DNA of 64,000 nucleotides from Candidatus Rokuibacteriota bacterium (GCA_016866775.1 VGLJ01000012.1:22630-86629), one strand, 5' to 3'. Counted from the first letter of the stretch, positions 16,531-25,948 are shown. Translations and numbers: made by a program. The notes: generated by a model not told the origin, from the letters alone.

Positions 16531-18793
16531 ACTTCTCCTTGAGCGCTTTCAGCACCTTCGGCGGCGACATCGGCAGCTCGGTGAACCGAATGCCCGTCGC
16601 GTTCTCCATCGCGTTGGCGATCGCGCCGAGCGGCGGCACGATCGGCGTCTCGCCGACCCCGCGCACGCCGTACGGGTGCCGCGGGTTCGCCACCTCGACC
16701 ACGATCGCGTCGATCTTCGGCACGTCGGAGGCCACCGGCATCCGGTAGTCGAGGAAGCCCGCGTTCTGGAGCTTGCCGTCGGCGCCGTAGATGTACTCCT
16801 CGTTCAGCGCCCAGCCGATGCCCTGCACGGCGCCGCCCTGGAACTGCCCCTCGACGTACGCGGGGTGCAGCGCCTTGCCCGCGTCCTGCGCCACCGTGTA
16901 GCGCAGGATCGTCACGCGCCCGGTCTCCGGATCGACTTCGAGGTCGACCAGGTGCGTGCCGAGGCTCGGCCCCGCGCCCTGCGCGTTGATGCGGCCGACG
17001 CCGCCGATCGGGCCGCCGGTCTTGCCCGCCACCTTCGCGAAGTCGACGAGCGACATCGGCGTGACCTTCTCGCTGGCCACCTTCGGCTTCACGTGCCCGC
17101 CGGCGTACTCGATCTCGTCGGGCTTCATCTCCCACAGCTTCGCCGCGCGCGCGCACAGCTCCGACTTGATCTGCTTCGCCGCTTCGACGATCGCCATCGA
17201 GCCGGAGAACGCGGAGCGGCTGCCGCCGGTGAGGAAGTTGAAGCCGAGCGAGCCCGTGTCGCCGATGATCGGCCGCACCTTGTCGTACGGGATGCCGAGC
17301 TCGTCCGCCGCCACGGCCGCGAGCGACGCGCGCAGGCCGCCGATGTCCGGCGTGCCCGCCATCAGCGACACCGTGCCGTCCTCGTTCACCGTGAGCGACA
17401 CGCACGTCTCGCCGCCGATGTTGAACCAGAACCCGGACGCGACGCCGCGGCCCTGCCACTTCCGGAGCGGCGTGTTCCAGTGCTCGGTCTTCTTGATCGA
17501 GTTGAGCGTCTCCTCGAGCCCGAGCGGGCCGAACTTCGGGCCGTACGCGGCCTTCGTCCCTTCGTGCGCCGCGTTCATCATGCGGAGCTGGATCGGATCG
17601 ATGCCGAGCTTCTTCGCGATCTCGTCGACGACGCTCTCGACCGCGTACTCGGAGATCGGCGCGCCCGGCGCGCGATAGGCGGCGACCTTCGGGCGGTTCG
17701 AGACCACGTCGTACCCGACGACCTTCACGTGCTCGATCTCGTACGGCGCGTAGGCGCACATCACGCCCGGCTGCACCGGCGAGCCCTGGAACGCGCCGGC
17801 CTGGTACTTCAGCTCCGCCCAGCCCGCGACGAACTTGCCGTCCTTCGTCGCGCCCATCTTCACTTTCACGACCGCGCCCGACGTCGGGCCCGAGGCCTTG
17901 AAGACTTCCTCGCGCGACATCACCATCTTCACGGGCCGCTTCGCCTTGCGCGAGAGCGCGAGCGCGAGCGGCTCGAGGTACACGACGGTCTTGCCGCCGA
18001 ACCCGCCGCCGATCTCCGCCGCGTTGACGCGGATCTTGCCGATGTCCATGCCGAGCAGGCGCGCGCAGTGCGCGCGGACGATGTAGTGGCCCTGCGTCGA
18101 GACCCAGACCTCGGCCGAGCCGTCTTCGGAGACGGTGGCGAGCACCGCGTGAGGCTCGATGTAGCCCTGATGCACCGGCGCGGTCTTGAACTCGCGCTCG
18201 ACGATGACGTCCGCCCGCTTGAAGCCCGCGTCGATGTCGCCCTGCGAGATCTCGACGCGCTTGGCAACGTTCGACGGCCGGTCGGGCTTCGGCTCGACGC
18301 CCACGGTGAACAGGTCGTCGTGCAGGATCGGCGCGCCGGGCTGCATCGCCTCGACGACGTCGATGACGTGCGGCAGGACGTCGTACGTCACGTCGATGAG
18401 CTTGAGCGCCTTCTTCGCGATCACCGCGCTCGTCGCCGCGACCGCGGCCACCGCGTGGCCCTCGTACAAGGCCTTCTCGCGCGCCATCACGTTCCGGGTG
18501 ACGTCCTTGTAGTTCATCATCATCTCGCCGGCCGGGATGAACTCCGACGGCATGTCGGCGAAGTCGTCGCGCGTGATCACCGCCTTCACGCCGGGCAGCG
18601 CCTCGGCCTTCGACGTGTCGATCGAGACGATGCGCGCGTGCGGATGCGGGCTGCGCAGCACCTTCCCGATGAGCTGGCCCGCGAGGTTGTAGTCGGCGCC
18701 GAAGCGTGCGCGTCCCGTGACCTTGTCCGCGCCGTCCGGCCGGATCGTGCGGGTACCGACGTACTGCTGTCCGTTCGTGCCGTTCCCGGCCAT
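16505..18793 (-). CDS. Molybdenum hydroxylase large subunit (xanthine dehydrogenase/CoxL family)
   Basis: About 762 aa. Binds the Mo-pterin cofactor and substrate. Visible blocks: DKVTGRARFGADYNL at the N-terminus, the GGGFGGKT motif near residue 240, AYRAPGAP near 350, and GVGETP near 725 holding the catalytic Glu. The AYRAPGAP form is not the CODH active-site loop (AYxCSFR), so it is a hydroxylase for an aromatic or heterocyclic substrate. Two ATGs are possible: 18799 overlaps the upstream stop, 18793 has AAGGG at better spacing and is used here. Confidence 0.93.
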   Translation of the reverse strand: MAGNGTNGQQYVGTRTIRPDGADKVTGRARFGADYNLAGQLIGKVLRSPHPHARIVSIDTSKAEALPGVKAVITRDDFADMPSEFIPAGEMMMNYKDVTRNVMAREKALYEGHAVAAVAATSAVIAKKALKLIDVTYDVLPHVIDVVEAMQPGAPILHDDLFTVGVEPKPDRPSNVAKRVEISQGDIDAGFKRADVIVEREFKTAPVHQGYIEPHAVLATVSEDGSAEVWVSTQGHYIVRAHCARLLGMDIGKIRVNAAEIGGGFGGKTVVYLEPLALALSRKAKRPVKMVMSREEVFKASGPTSGAVVKVKMGATKDGKFVAGWAELKYQAGAFQGSPVQPGVMCAYAPYEIEHVKVVGYDVVSNRPKVAAYRAPGAPISEYAVESVVDEIAKKLGIDPIQLRMMNAAHEGTKAAYGPKFGPLGLEETLNSIKKTEHWNTPLRKWQGRGVASGFWFNIGGETCVSLTVNEDGTVSLMAGTPDIGGLRASLAAVAADELGIPYDKVRPIIGDTGSLGFNFLTGGSRSAFSGSMAIVEAAKQIKSELCARAAKLWEMKPDEIEYAGGHVKPKVASEKVTPMSLVDFAKVAGKTGGPIGGVGRINAQGAGPSLGTHLVDLEVDPETGRVTILRYTVAQDAGKALHPAYVEGQFQGGAVQGIGWALNEEYIYGADGKLQNAGFLDYRMPVASDVPKIDAIVVEVANPRHPYGVRGVGETPIVPPLGAIANAMENATGIRFTELPMSPPKVLKALKEKYGAGGAGR

Positions 18794-18795
18794 GG

Positions 18796-19272
18796 TCATC
18801 CCTTTCTCATCGCGCCGGCGGCGTCCTGCACGGCGGTGATGATCTTGTCGTAGCCGGTGCACCGGCAGAGGTTGCCGGCGAGCCAGTAGCGAATCTCGGT
18901 CTCGGTCGGATTCGGGTTTCTCTCGAGCAGCGCCTTGCTGGCGACGAGAAAGCCCGGCGTGCAGATGCCGCACTGGAGCGCGGCGTGCTCGAGGAAGCGT
19001 TGCTGGAGCGGATGGAGCGTCTCGCCCTTCGCCATCCCCTCGATCGTCTCGATCGTGCGTCCGCCGACCTCGCAGCCGAGCACGAGGCACGAGCAGACCA
19101 GGCGGCCGTCGAGCGTCACGCTGCAGGCGCCGCAGTCCCCGGACGAGCAGCCTTCCTTGCTCCCGGTGAGATGCAGCGTGTCACGCAGGACGTCGAGCAG
19201 CGTCTCCTCGGTCTCGCAGAGGAACTCGACCGGGTCTCCGTTCACGATCGCTTCGACGTGGTGCTTGGCCAT
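18796..19272 (-). CDS. Molybdenum hydroxylase [2Fe-2S] subunit (CoxS/XdhC-type)
   Basis: 158 aa, the standard small subunit. Plant-type cluster ligands are in GCSSGDCGACSV plus a Cys some 20 residues on. The second cluster has CGICTPGF and the CRCTGY motif near residue 140. It passes electrons from the Mo site to the FAD subunit. The ATG shares one base with the stop of the FAD subunit (TGATG), and its stop touches the large-subunit start, the M-S-L order usual for this family. Confidence 0.95.
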   Translation of the reverse strand: MAKHHVEAIVNGDPVEFLCETEETLLDVLRDTLHLTGSKEGCSSGDCGACSVTLDGRLVCSCLVLGCEVGGRTIETIEGMAKGETLHPLQQRFLEHAALQCGICTPGFLVASKALLERNPNPTETEIRYWLAGNLCRCTGYDKIITAVQDAAGAMRKG

Positions 19273-20132
19273 CAGCGCGTCCTCGCTCGGTCCATCGCGA
19301 TCAGCGCCGCGCGGCGTGCGAGCACGCCCGCGACGTCGACGCGGAATTCGGTCGTGCCTCGCTTGTCGTCGATCGGCCGGCACGCGGCGCGCGCCGCGGC
19401 GGCCAGCCGCTCCTGCGCGGCGTCGTCCAGCCGGCTCCCGATGATCGCCTGCGCCGCCTCCGCGACGAGCAGCACGCGCGGCGCGACCGCGCCGAGCGAG
19501 ACACGCGCGGCGGTGATCGTGCCGGCGCCGTCGACCGCGATGCTCACGCCCGCGCCCACGACGGCGATGTCCATCTCGGTGCGCGGGATGAAGCGCAGGT
19601 AGGCATCGGCGGAGCGCGGCGGGCGCGGCGGCAGGAGGAACGAGACGACGAACTCGCCGGGGCGCAGCGCCAGCGTGCGCGGCCCGAGCATCACGTCCTC
19701 GACGGGCAGGTCGCGCTGGCCGTGCGGCCCGGCGAGCTTCGCGACGGCGCCCGCCGCGATCAGCGCGGGCACGCTGTCCGCCGCCGGTGAGCCGTTGCAG
19801 AGGTTCCCGCCGAGGGTCGCGCGTCCCTGCACCTGCGTGGAGCCGATCAGGTTCGCCGCCTCCACCACGCCCGGCCACGCCTGCTTGAGCGGCGCGTGCT
19901 CCTTGAGCTCGGCGCCCGTGACCGCGGCGCCGATGCGCCACCCGCCGTTCTCCTGCGTGACCGCGCGGGTCTCGCGGATCCGCTTGATGTCGACGATCAG
20001 CTCGGGCTCGACGACGTCGGCGCGCATCTGGACCAGGAGGTCGGTGCCTCCCGCCAGCACGCGCGCGTCGCCGTTCGCCGCCGCGAGCAACGCGACCGCT
20101 CCCTGCACCGATTCCGGGGCCTCGTATCGCAT
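19272..20132 (-). CDS. Molybdenum hydroxylase FAD-binding subunit (CoxM-type)
   Basis: About 286 aa. FAD-binding motifs AGGTDLLVQMR near residue 27 and QGRATLGGNLCNGSP near residue 105 are intact. It takes electrons from the [2Fe-2S] subunit and hands them to an external acceptor. Start choice is between ATG 20138, which overlaps the lyase stop, and ATG 20132, which is better spaced from AAAGGA; the same double-start layout occurs at the large subunit. Confidence 0.94.
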   Translation of the reverse strand: MRYEAPESVQGAVALLAAANGDARVLAGGTDLLVQMRADVVEPELIVDIKRIRETRAVTQENGGWRIGAAVTGAELKEHAPLKQAWPGVVEAANLIGSTQVQGRATLGGNLCNGSPAADSVPALIAAGAVAKLAGPHGQRDLPVEDVMLGPRTLALRPGEFVVSFLLPPRPPRSADAYLRFIPRTEMDIAVVGAGVSIAVDGAGTITAARVSLGAVAPRVLLVAEAAQAIIGSRLDDAAQERLAAAARAACRPIDDKRGTTEFRVDVAGVLARRAALIAMDRARTR

Positions 20133-20134
20133 GG

Positions 20135-21496
20135 TCATCCTTTCGACGTGATCGAGCGGGCGGTCTCACGCGCGGCAGCGGCAGCGCGCTCCGCGAACTG
20201 GCGACAGAGCCCGGTGTATTGCGCGGGATCGAGCAGCGCGTCCACCTGCGCGGGCGAGAGCGTCGCGCTGACGTGCGCGTCCTCGGCGAGGAGGTCGCGG
20301 AACGGGCGCGACGCGGTGACCGAGGCCTGCGCGGCGTCGTAGATCGCGTCGTGCGCGCGCTGGCGGCCGATCTGCTTGCCCAGCTCGAGCATGAGCGCCT
20401 CGGCCATGATCAGGCCGCCGGAGAGATCGAGGTTCTCGCGCATGCGCTCGGGGAAGACGTGCAGCCCGTCGAACAGCGCGATCATCCGCTGCAGCATGTC
20501 GCCGGTGAGCTCGCACGCCTGCACCACCGCGCGGCCCATCATGATGCTCGTCGTCCGGTCCGCTTCGTGCTCGGTCTGCATCGCCTCGAGCGCGAGCGGC
20601 ACCATCGCGCGGATCTGCGCGCCGGCCGCGATGATGTCCTGCGAGAGCTTCGGGTTCCGCTTCTGCGGCATCGTGCTGCTGCCGACGGTGCCGGGCGGCA
20701 CCGGCTCCTCCACCTCGCCGAACTCCTGCTTCATGAGCGTGTAGATCTCGCGCCCGACCTTGCTGCACGTGGACGCGAGCATCCCGAGGAGCAGCACGTA
20801 CTCCGCCTGGTGATCGCCGATCGTGCGCGCGGGCACGGGCATGGGCCGCATGCCGAGCGCCGCGGCCATCTTCTCCTGCGTCGCGAGCCCCGCTTCACCG
20901 AGCGAGGCGAGCGTGCCGGCGCCGCCGCCGAGCATCGCGACGAACACGCGCCCCTCGCAGCCGCGTAGACGCTCCACGTGGCGGCCCAGCTCGTCGATCC
21001 ACACGGCGACCTTGTATCCGAAGGTGGCCGGCACCGCGTGCTGGCCGTGCGTGCGCCCCGGCAGCAGCATGTCCTTCGTGCGCTCGGCGAGACCGGCCAG
21101 CGTGACCAGCAGCGTGGCGAGCTGGCGCAGGAAGATCGCGTGCGCCTTCCGCACCTGGAGGAGCTGGCCCGTCTGCGTGATGTTCTGCGTCGTGGCGCCC
21201 CAGTGCACGTAGCCGCCCGCGTCGCCGTCGCACGCCTTGTCGAGCGCCCAGACGACGGGCACGATCGGATGGCCGGTCTTCGCGAGTCCGGCGCGGATGG
21301 CGTCGAGATCGAGAAACTTCAGATGCGCCTTGCGCCGGATCTCCTCCGCGGCGTGCTTGGGAATGATGCCGAGCCCGGCCTGCGCGTCCGCGAGCGCGGC
21401 CTCGACGTCGAGCCACGACTGGAAGCGCGCGTGCTCGGTGAAGAGCGCGCGGATGCCGGGATCGTCGATCCGGAGGGAGGTCGGCTCTTCAAGCAT
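20135..21496 (-). CDS. Fumarase/aspartase-superfamily lyase (adenylosuccinate lyase / carboxymuconate cycloisomerase type)
   Basis: 453 aa. The superfamily signature GSSTMPQKRNP lies near residue 275 with the mobile-loop catalytic Ser, TTQNITQT near residue 105, and GRTHGQHAVPATFG near residue 150. Superfamily members eliminate fumarate or ammonia from succinyl-type substrates. In a Mo-hydroxylase operon it is as likely to be a catabolic lyase (3-carboxy-cis,cis-muconate cycloisomerase-like) as a purine enzyme. Overlaps the amidohydrolase gene by 8 nt. Confidence 0.9.
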   Translation of the reverse strand: MLEEPTSLRIDDPGIRALFTEHARFQSWLDVEAALADAQAGLGIIPKHAAEEIRRKAHLKFLDLDAIRAGLAKTGHPIVPVVWALDKACDGDAGGYVHWGATTQNITQTGQLLQVRKAHAIFLRQLATLLVTLAGLAERTKDMLLPGRTHGQHAVPATFGYKVAVWIDELGRHVERLRGCEGRVFVAMLGGGAGTLASLGEAGLATQEKMAAALGMRPMPVPARTIGDHQAEYVLLLGMLASTCSKVGREIYTLMKQEFGEVEEPVPPGTVGSSTMPQKRNPKLSQDIIAAGAQIRAMVPLALEAMQTEHEADRTTSIMMGRAVVQACELTGDMLQRMIALFDGLHVFPERMRENLDLSGGLIMAEALMLELGKQIGRQRAHDAIYDAAQASVTASRPFRDLLAEDAHVSATLSPAQVDALLDPAQYTGLCRQFAERAAAAARETARSITSKG

Positions 21497-22631
21497 GGGC
21501 GGTCAGCCTCGGGACGTCGAAACGGTAGACGCGCGCGGTGTTGGCGCCGACGATCTTCGCCTGCTCGTCCGCGGGCACTCCCGCGAGGATCTCGCTCAGG
21601 ATCTTCCGCGACTGCGGAAACGTCGACTCGCTGTGTGGATAGTCGGAGCCCCACATCATGGTGTCGACGCCGATCACGTCGCGCAGCCGGATGCCGATCG
21701 CGTCTTCCTGGAAGCTCAGCACGATGTTCCGGTGGAAGAAGTCGCTCGGCCGCATCTCGCCCTTGAAGCGATAGATCGCCTCTTCGGTCCGCTCGCGGTA
21801 CGTGTAGTCCATCGTGTCGAGCAGGTGCGGCACCCACGAGAGCTCGAACTCCACGATGGCGACGACGAGACGCGGATAGCGCTCGAAGACGCCGGAGAAG
21901 ATCAGGTCGCACATCGACGTCGCGGGTCCGAAGGCTTTCGTGGCGCGGCTGCTCGCATCGCGCAGCGTCTGCCCGGGCGCGCCGCGAATCCGGCCCTGGC
22001 GGCGCGTCGCGGTGTGCAGGCTCAGCGGCATCTCGAGCGCTTCGGCCGTGGCCCAGAAGCGCTCGTACTCCGGCTGGTCGTAACGGCGCTCGTCGAGCGG
22101 CAATTCGGTGATCATCGCGCCCGCGAGGCCGAGGCGCGCGGCGCGCTCCAGCTCCTCGATGCCATCGCCGACGTCGTCGAGGTTGACCATGGCGATGCCC
22201 TTGAGCCGGGACGGATCCGTGCGGCAGAACTCCGCGAGCCAGTCGTTGTACGCGCGGAACACGGCGGACATCAGCGCCGAGTCCTTCAGGCGGAAGTAGA
22301 AGAGGCCCTGCGACGGGTAGAGCACCTCGCCCGCGACGCCGTCGAGCCGCATGTCCGCGAGGTGCTGCTCGGGATCGTAGCCGCCGCGCGGCACGTCCTC
22401 GAAGCGCCCGCGTCCCGAGATGGTCTCCGGCGCCTCGAACCGCGCGCCGGCGTTGGAGATGAGACCGATGCCGGACAGGACCTGGCCGGCTTCGACCACG
22501 ATCTGGTCGGCGCCGTCGATACGCTGGATCCGCGGCGCGCGGGCGCGAAAGGCCTTGTCGATGCGGGTCGCCCAGAGATCGGGCGGCTCGAACACGTGCG
22601 AGTCGGAGGAGAGGATCAGGCCCGGCAGCAT
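21489..22631 (-). CDS. Amidohydrolase family 2 (ACMSD-like) metal-dependent hydrolase/decarboxylase
   Basis: 380 aa. Start ATG 22631 gives LILSSDSHVFEPPDLW, with D-S-H in place of the D-x-H metal pair. Later blocks are SLHTATRRQ near residue 200 and WGSDYPHSE near residue 315 with the catalytic Asp. Family members hydrolyse amides or decarboxylate aromatic acids. It heads the operon 14311-22631 and diverges from an SDR only 25 bp away. No Shine-Dalgarno; TACCCT seven bases upstream of the ATG suggests a leaderless transcript. Confidence 0.88.
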   Translation of the reverse strand: MLPGLILSSDSHVFEPPDLWATRIDKAFRARAPRIQRIDGADQIVVEAGQVLSGIGLISNAGARFEAPETISGRGRFEDVPRGGYDPEQHLADMRLDGVAGEVLYPSQGLFYFRLKDSALMSAVFRAYNDWLAEFCRTDPSRLKGIAMVNLDDVGDGIEELERAARLGLAGAMITELPLDERRYDQPEYERFWATAEALEMPLSLHTATRRQGRIRGAPGQTLRDASSRATKAFGPATSMCDLIFSGVFERYPRLVVAIVEFELSWVPHLLDTMDYTYRERTEEAIYRFKGEMRPSDFFHRNIVLSFQEDAIGIRLRDVIGVDTMMWGSDYPHSESTFPQSRKILSEILAGVPADEQAKIVGANTARVYRFDVPRLTAHA

Positions 22632-22642
22632 GGGCGAGAGGG

Positions 22643-22648
22643 TATCAT
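22643..22648 (+). promoter_or_regulatory. -10-like hexamer TATCAT of a leaderless promoter
   Basis: TATCAT ends 8 nt before ATG 22657, with no Shine-Dalgarno in between. The whole divergent gap is 25 bp, so both genes must start transcription essentially at their start codons. Confidence 0.45.
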
Positions 22649-22656
22649 CCTCGGTC

Positions 22657-23415
22657 ATGGGAAAGCTCGACGGCAAGGTGGCGCTGATCAGCGGCGGGTC
22701 GCGGGGCCAGGGCGCGGCGGAGGCGGAGACGTTCGTCAAGGAAGGCGCGAAGGTCGTGTTCGGCGACATTCGCGACGCGGACGGCCAGAAGGTCGAGGCC
22801 GCCATCCGCGCGAGCGGCGGAGCGGCGACGTACGTGCATCTCGACGTGACCAGCGAGGACGACTGGAAGCGCGCGGTGCAGACCGCGGTCGATCGCTACG
22901 GCAAGCTCGACGTCCTCGTCAACAACGCGGCGATCACGATCAAGCGCGTCCCGATCGAGGAGCGCACGGTCGCGGAGTGGGACCAGGTGATGGCGGTGAA
23001 CGCGAAGGGTGTCTTCCTCGGCACCAAGCACGCCATCCCGGCCATGCGGCGCGCGGGCGGCGGATCGATCGTGAACATCTCGTCGATCGCCGGCATCGGC
23101 CAGTCGCTCATGCAGGAGCCGGCCTACGCGGCGAGCAAGGCCGCGGTCCGGATCTTCACGAAGGTGACGGCGGCGCAGCACGCGAAGGACGGAATCCGCT
23201 GCAACTCCGTGCACCCGGGGCCGGTCGACACGGAGATGTTCCACAACGCGTTCCCCGACAAGGACGTCATGGCGCGCCGGCTCGCGCGCATTCCCCTCGG
23301 CCGCATGGGGACGGTCTCGGAGATGGTGAGCCTCGTCCTCTATCTCGCGTCCGACGACTCCGCGTACATGACCGGCAGCGAGATCCTGATCGACGGCGGC
23401 GCGATGGCCATGTAG
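22657..23415 (+). CDS. Short-chain dehydrogenase/reductase
   Basis: 252 aa classical SDR: SGGSRGQGAAEAETF near residues 12-26, NNAAI near 88, catalytic Ser in VNISSIAG, and YAASKAAV with Tyr and Lys near 154. The C-terminal LIDGGAMAM is typical. The ATG lacks a Shine-Dalgarno. Divergent from the amidohydrolase operon. Substrate unknown. Confidence 0.94.
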   Translation: MGKLDGKVALISGGSRGQGAAEAETFVKEGAKVVFGDIRDADGQKVEAAIRASGGAATYVHLDVTSEDDWKRAVQTAVDRYGKLDVLVNNAAITIKRVPIEERTVAEWDQVMAVNAKGVFLGTKHAIPAMRRAGGGSIVNISSIAGIGQSLMQEPAYAASKAAVRIFTKVTAAQHAKDGIRCNSVHPGPVDTEMFHNAFPDKDVMARRLARIPLGRMGTVSEMVSLVLYLASDDSAYMTGSEILIDGGAMAM

Positions 23416-23464
23416 ACCGCGCTCAAGGTTCCCCGGGCCGGGCCGATCCTCTCGAAGAGGACTC

Positions 23465-24019
23465 ATGATGGCCCTGCCCGTCGACGTGCCGCTGCTCAGC
23501 TCATCCCGGTTCTCCACGGCTCCGTTCTTCGCCGCCGTCGGGTACGTGCTCTTCGGGCTGGTCGCCGCCGCCCTCGTCGCGTTCGTTCTCGTCAAGGTGC
23601 TGCGACGGCGCGGCGTCGTCAGATACTGGCGCATCGCGCTCAAGACGAGCGTGGTCGTCTTCCTGTTGATCACGAGCTGGGCCTGGGTGACGTCGAAGCA
23701 CTACACCGTCGTGAGGGTCACGGCCGATGCGGTCGAGCTGCGGTTCGCGAACTGGCCGTGGCCGGCGCAGCGCTTCACCTTCGACGAGATCGAATCCGTG
23801 TCGCTGTCGACGTCGACGCGTCGGGGGCGCGCCGTCGGGCACGGGCTCGTGATCATGACCAAGCCCACGAGTCTCTTCGCCAGCACGTACTGGCCGTCAG
23901 CGCCGGCCGAACGTGAGCACGTCATCCCCGCGATCCAATGGGTCGAGCACGCCAGCGGCGGGCGCCTCACGCGCTCGGCACGCGCCCGCGACATGCTGAC
24001 GTCCACGCCCCAACGCTAA
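23465..24019 (+). CDS. Small membrane protein with C-terminal PH-like domain, unknown function
   Basis: 184 aa. Two hydrophobic segments at about residues 21-44 (FFAAVGYVLFGLVAAALVAF and on) and 60-75 (VVVFLLITSWAWV), then a soluble domain of about 100 residues with an alternating strand pattern (ELRFANWPWPAQRFTFDEIE). GAGGA lies close upstream. Its TAA overlaps the TAG of the convergent LLM gene as CTAA (24016-24019). No family recognised. Confidence 0.7.
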   Translation: MMALPVDVPLLSSSRFSTAPFFAAVGYVLFGLVAAALVAFVLVKVLRRRGVVRYWRIALKTSVVVFLLITSWAWVTSKHYTVVRVTADAVELRFANWPWPAQRFTFDEIESVSLSTSTRRGRAVGHGLVIMTKPTSLFASTYWPSAPAEREHVIPAIQWVEHASGGRLTRSARARDMLTSTPQR

Positions 24020-24876
24020 AGCAGCGCGCGCGCGACCATCTCCATGCTCGACCGCGCCTCGCGCAGGTCGCTCGTGTTGCCGGAGACGATCAGCGTGTCG
24101 ACGCCGAGCGCGGCGAACGCCTTCGCGTTGGCGGCGATCTCCGAAGGCTCCGCCCCGAGCGCGTAGCGTCCGGGGCGCGACGCCGCCAGCGAGAGCGCGA
24201 TCGACACCGGGATCTTCGTGACGTCGCGTCCCGCGGCGTCGGCTTCCTCGCGCAACGCGGCCATGCCCTGCGCGAGCGCGTCGGGTGACAGGCCGAGCGG
24301 CTGCCAGCCGTCGCCGAGCCGCGCGGCCCGCCGGATCGCGGCGCGGCTGACGCCGCCGATCACGACCGGAATGTCCTGACGCGGCTTCGGCGAGAACGTC
24401 ATCCCGTCGAAGTGCGAGAACGTGCCCTCGAAGCTCGGATCCTCGTCGCGCCACAGCGTGCGCATCACCGCGATCGCCTCGTCCGTGAAGGCGCCGCGCA
24501 CCTTGAACGGCGTGCCCAGCGCCTCCATCTCTTTCTGGATCGCGCCGACGCCGATGCCGAGGATGAGACGGCCGCCGCTCAGCACGTCGAGCGTCGCCGC
24601 CGTCTTCGCGAGCCGGATCGGGTTGTGGTACGGCAGCACGAGCACCGACGTGCCGAGACGGATACGCCGCGTGCGGGCCGCCACGAAGCTCAGCACCGTC
24701 AAGGGCTCGTAGTACGGGCGGCCGCCGATCCGGTCGAAGACGTGGCCGACATTGAAGACGTGGTCGTGCGCCCACACCGAATCGAAGCCGAGCGCCTCGG
24801 CCCGCACGCCGAGCTCGACGACGGCCTCCGGGTCTTCGAGGCCCCAGTTGTTGAGCAGCGAGATCCCGATCCGCAT
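24016..24876 (-). CDS. LLM-class F420-dependent oxidoreductase
   Basis: 286 aa. It starts MRIGISLLNNWGLEDPE and contains ALGFDSVWAHDHVFNV, where the His-rich segment is typical of F420 members, and RIRLGTSVLVLPYHNP. Divergent from a phosphatase gene across 24 bp. Reaction unknown. It probably reduces or oxidises a small organic compound with F420 or FMN. Confidence 0.92.
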   Translation of the reverse strand: MRIGISLLNNWGLEDPEAVVELGVRAEALGFDSVWAHDHVFNVGHVFDRIGGRPYYEPLTVLSFVAARTRRIRLGTSVLVLPYHNPIRLAKTAATLDVLSGGRLILGIGVGAIQKEMEALGTPFKVRGAFTDEAIAVMRTLWRDEDPSFEGTFSHFDGMTFSPKPRQDIPVVIGGVSRAAIRRAARLGDGWQPLGLSPDALAQGMAALREEADAAGRDVTKIPVSIALSLAASRPGRYALGAEPSEIAANAKAFAALGVDTLIVSGNTSDLREARSSMEMVARALL

Positions 24877-24887
24877 GGGTTTCGCGC

Positions 24888-24893
24888 TATCGT
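24888..24893 (+). promoter_or_regulatory. -10-like hexamer TATCGT of a leaderless promoter
   Basis: TATCGT ends 7 nt before the GTG at 24901; no Shine-Dalgarno. Same geometry as at 25949, 37476 and 49730. Confidence 0.4.
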
Positions 24894-24900
24894 ACTCCAC

Positions 24901-25506
24901 GTGATCTACCTCATCCGTCACGGCGAGACTCCGGGCAATGCCGCGCGCATCGTGCAACGACCTGAGATTCCGCTCTCGGCGCGTGGCGAGGCGCAGGCCG
25001 AGCGGCTCGCGCGCCGCCTCGCGAGTGCTCCGATCGCCGCGATCCTCTCGAGCGATCTGAGGCGCGCGGCGATGACCGCCGAGCCTCTCGCGCGCGCGAC
25101 CGGTACCGGCATCACGTTCGAGCCGCTGCTGCACGAGCGCAACTTCGGCGACATCCGCGGGACGGCGTACGCGGACCTCGGCCTGGATCCCTTCGATCCC
25201 GATTACGCGCCGCCGAACGGCGAGACGTGGCCCGTCTTCCACGCGCGCGTCGACCGCGCGTGGGCGCGGATCCGCGAGATGGCGGCGGCCACGCGGGGTG
25301 ATCTCGCCGTGGTCACGCACGGCCTCGTCTGCAAGTCGCTGGCGGGCCGGTATCTCGTGCTCCCCGACGGCGAAGGCGTCCCCGAGCGCTGGGAGAACTG
25401 TTCCGTGACGCTCGTCGAGGCGGACGCGCCGTGGCGCGTTCAGCTGCTCAACTGCTGCGCGCACCTCGACGGCCTCACGGCCACGCCGCCGGCCGGCATC
25501 GCGTGA
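24901..25506 (+). CDS. Histidine phosphatase superfamily protein
   Basis: 201 aa from GTG 24901. VIYLIRHGETPGN at the N-terminus holds the phospho-accepting His, VVTHGLVCKSL near residue 138 the second His, and LHERNFGDIRGTAY the acid. GTG is chosen because the RHG strand begins directly after it and no earlier start fits the 24-bp divergent gap. Substrate unknown. Confidence 0.9.
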   Translation: MIYLIRHGETPGNAARIVQRPEIPLSARGEAQAERLARRLASAPIAAILSSDLRRAAMTAEPLARATGTGITFEPLLHERNFGDIRGTAYADLGLDPFDPDYAPPNGETWPVFHARVDRAWARIREMAAATRGDLAVVTHGLVCKSLAGRYLVLPDGEGVPERWENCSVTLVEADAPWRVQLLNCCAHLDGLTATPPAGIA

Positions 25507-25507
25507 C

Positions 25508-25948
25508 GTCGAAGAGCTGACCCGTCGCGTCGCGCATGGATGCGTCCTGTGCCTCGCCCGGCGGAACCGTCCCGACGGTGCCGGATACGAGGTCGTCGGC
25601 TACGAGCTTGCCGAGCTCGGCGTGTTCTCCGCGCTCGGGCGCCGCATGGCCGTCGCGACGGACGTCGTGTTCTCGCACTGGGCGGAGGTCGTCCCGGCGC
25701 ATCGCGGCCGGCGCATTCACGGGCTCCTCTTCGCGGCGCGCGACGCCTACTTCCGCCCCCGCGGCGGCCGGATCGTCGTCGGCGTCTGCGCGCGGCGCAA
25801 TCGCGCGTCGCTGCGGGCCCTGCGCCGTGACGGCGCCGTCGTCGTGGGCTGCGTCGGGCAGCTCGCGGTCTTGTCGCTGATCGTGTGGGACACGCCGTGG
25901 CCGCCGAGGGTCTCACGCCGACTCACGCGTAGCACCGCGCGCAGCCGG
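25508..25948 (+). pseudogene. GNAT-like acetyltransferase remnant without a good start
   Basis: The frame is open from before the phosphatase stop through to 26356. It shows a GNAT-like order: YEVVGYELAELGVFSALG, then the acyl-CoA pyrophosphate loop-like HRGRRIHGLL, then VCARRNRASLRALRRDGAV. The first usable start (GTG 25622) would remove the leading strands. The region is read here as a 5'-eroded acetyltransferase fused in frame with the downstream gene. Confidence 0.4.
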
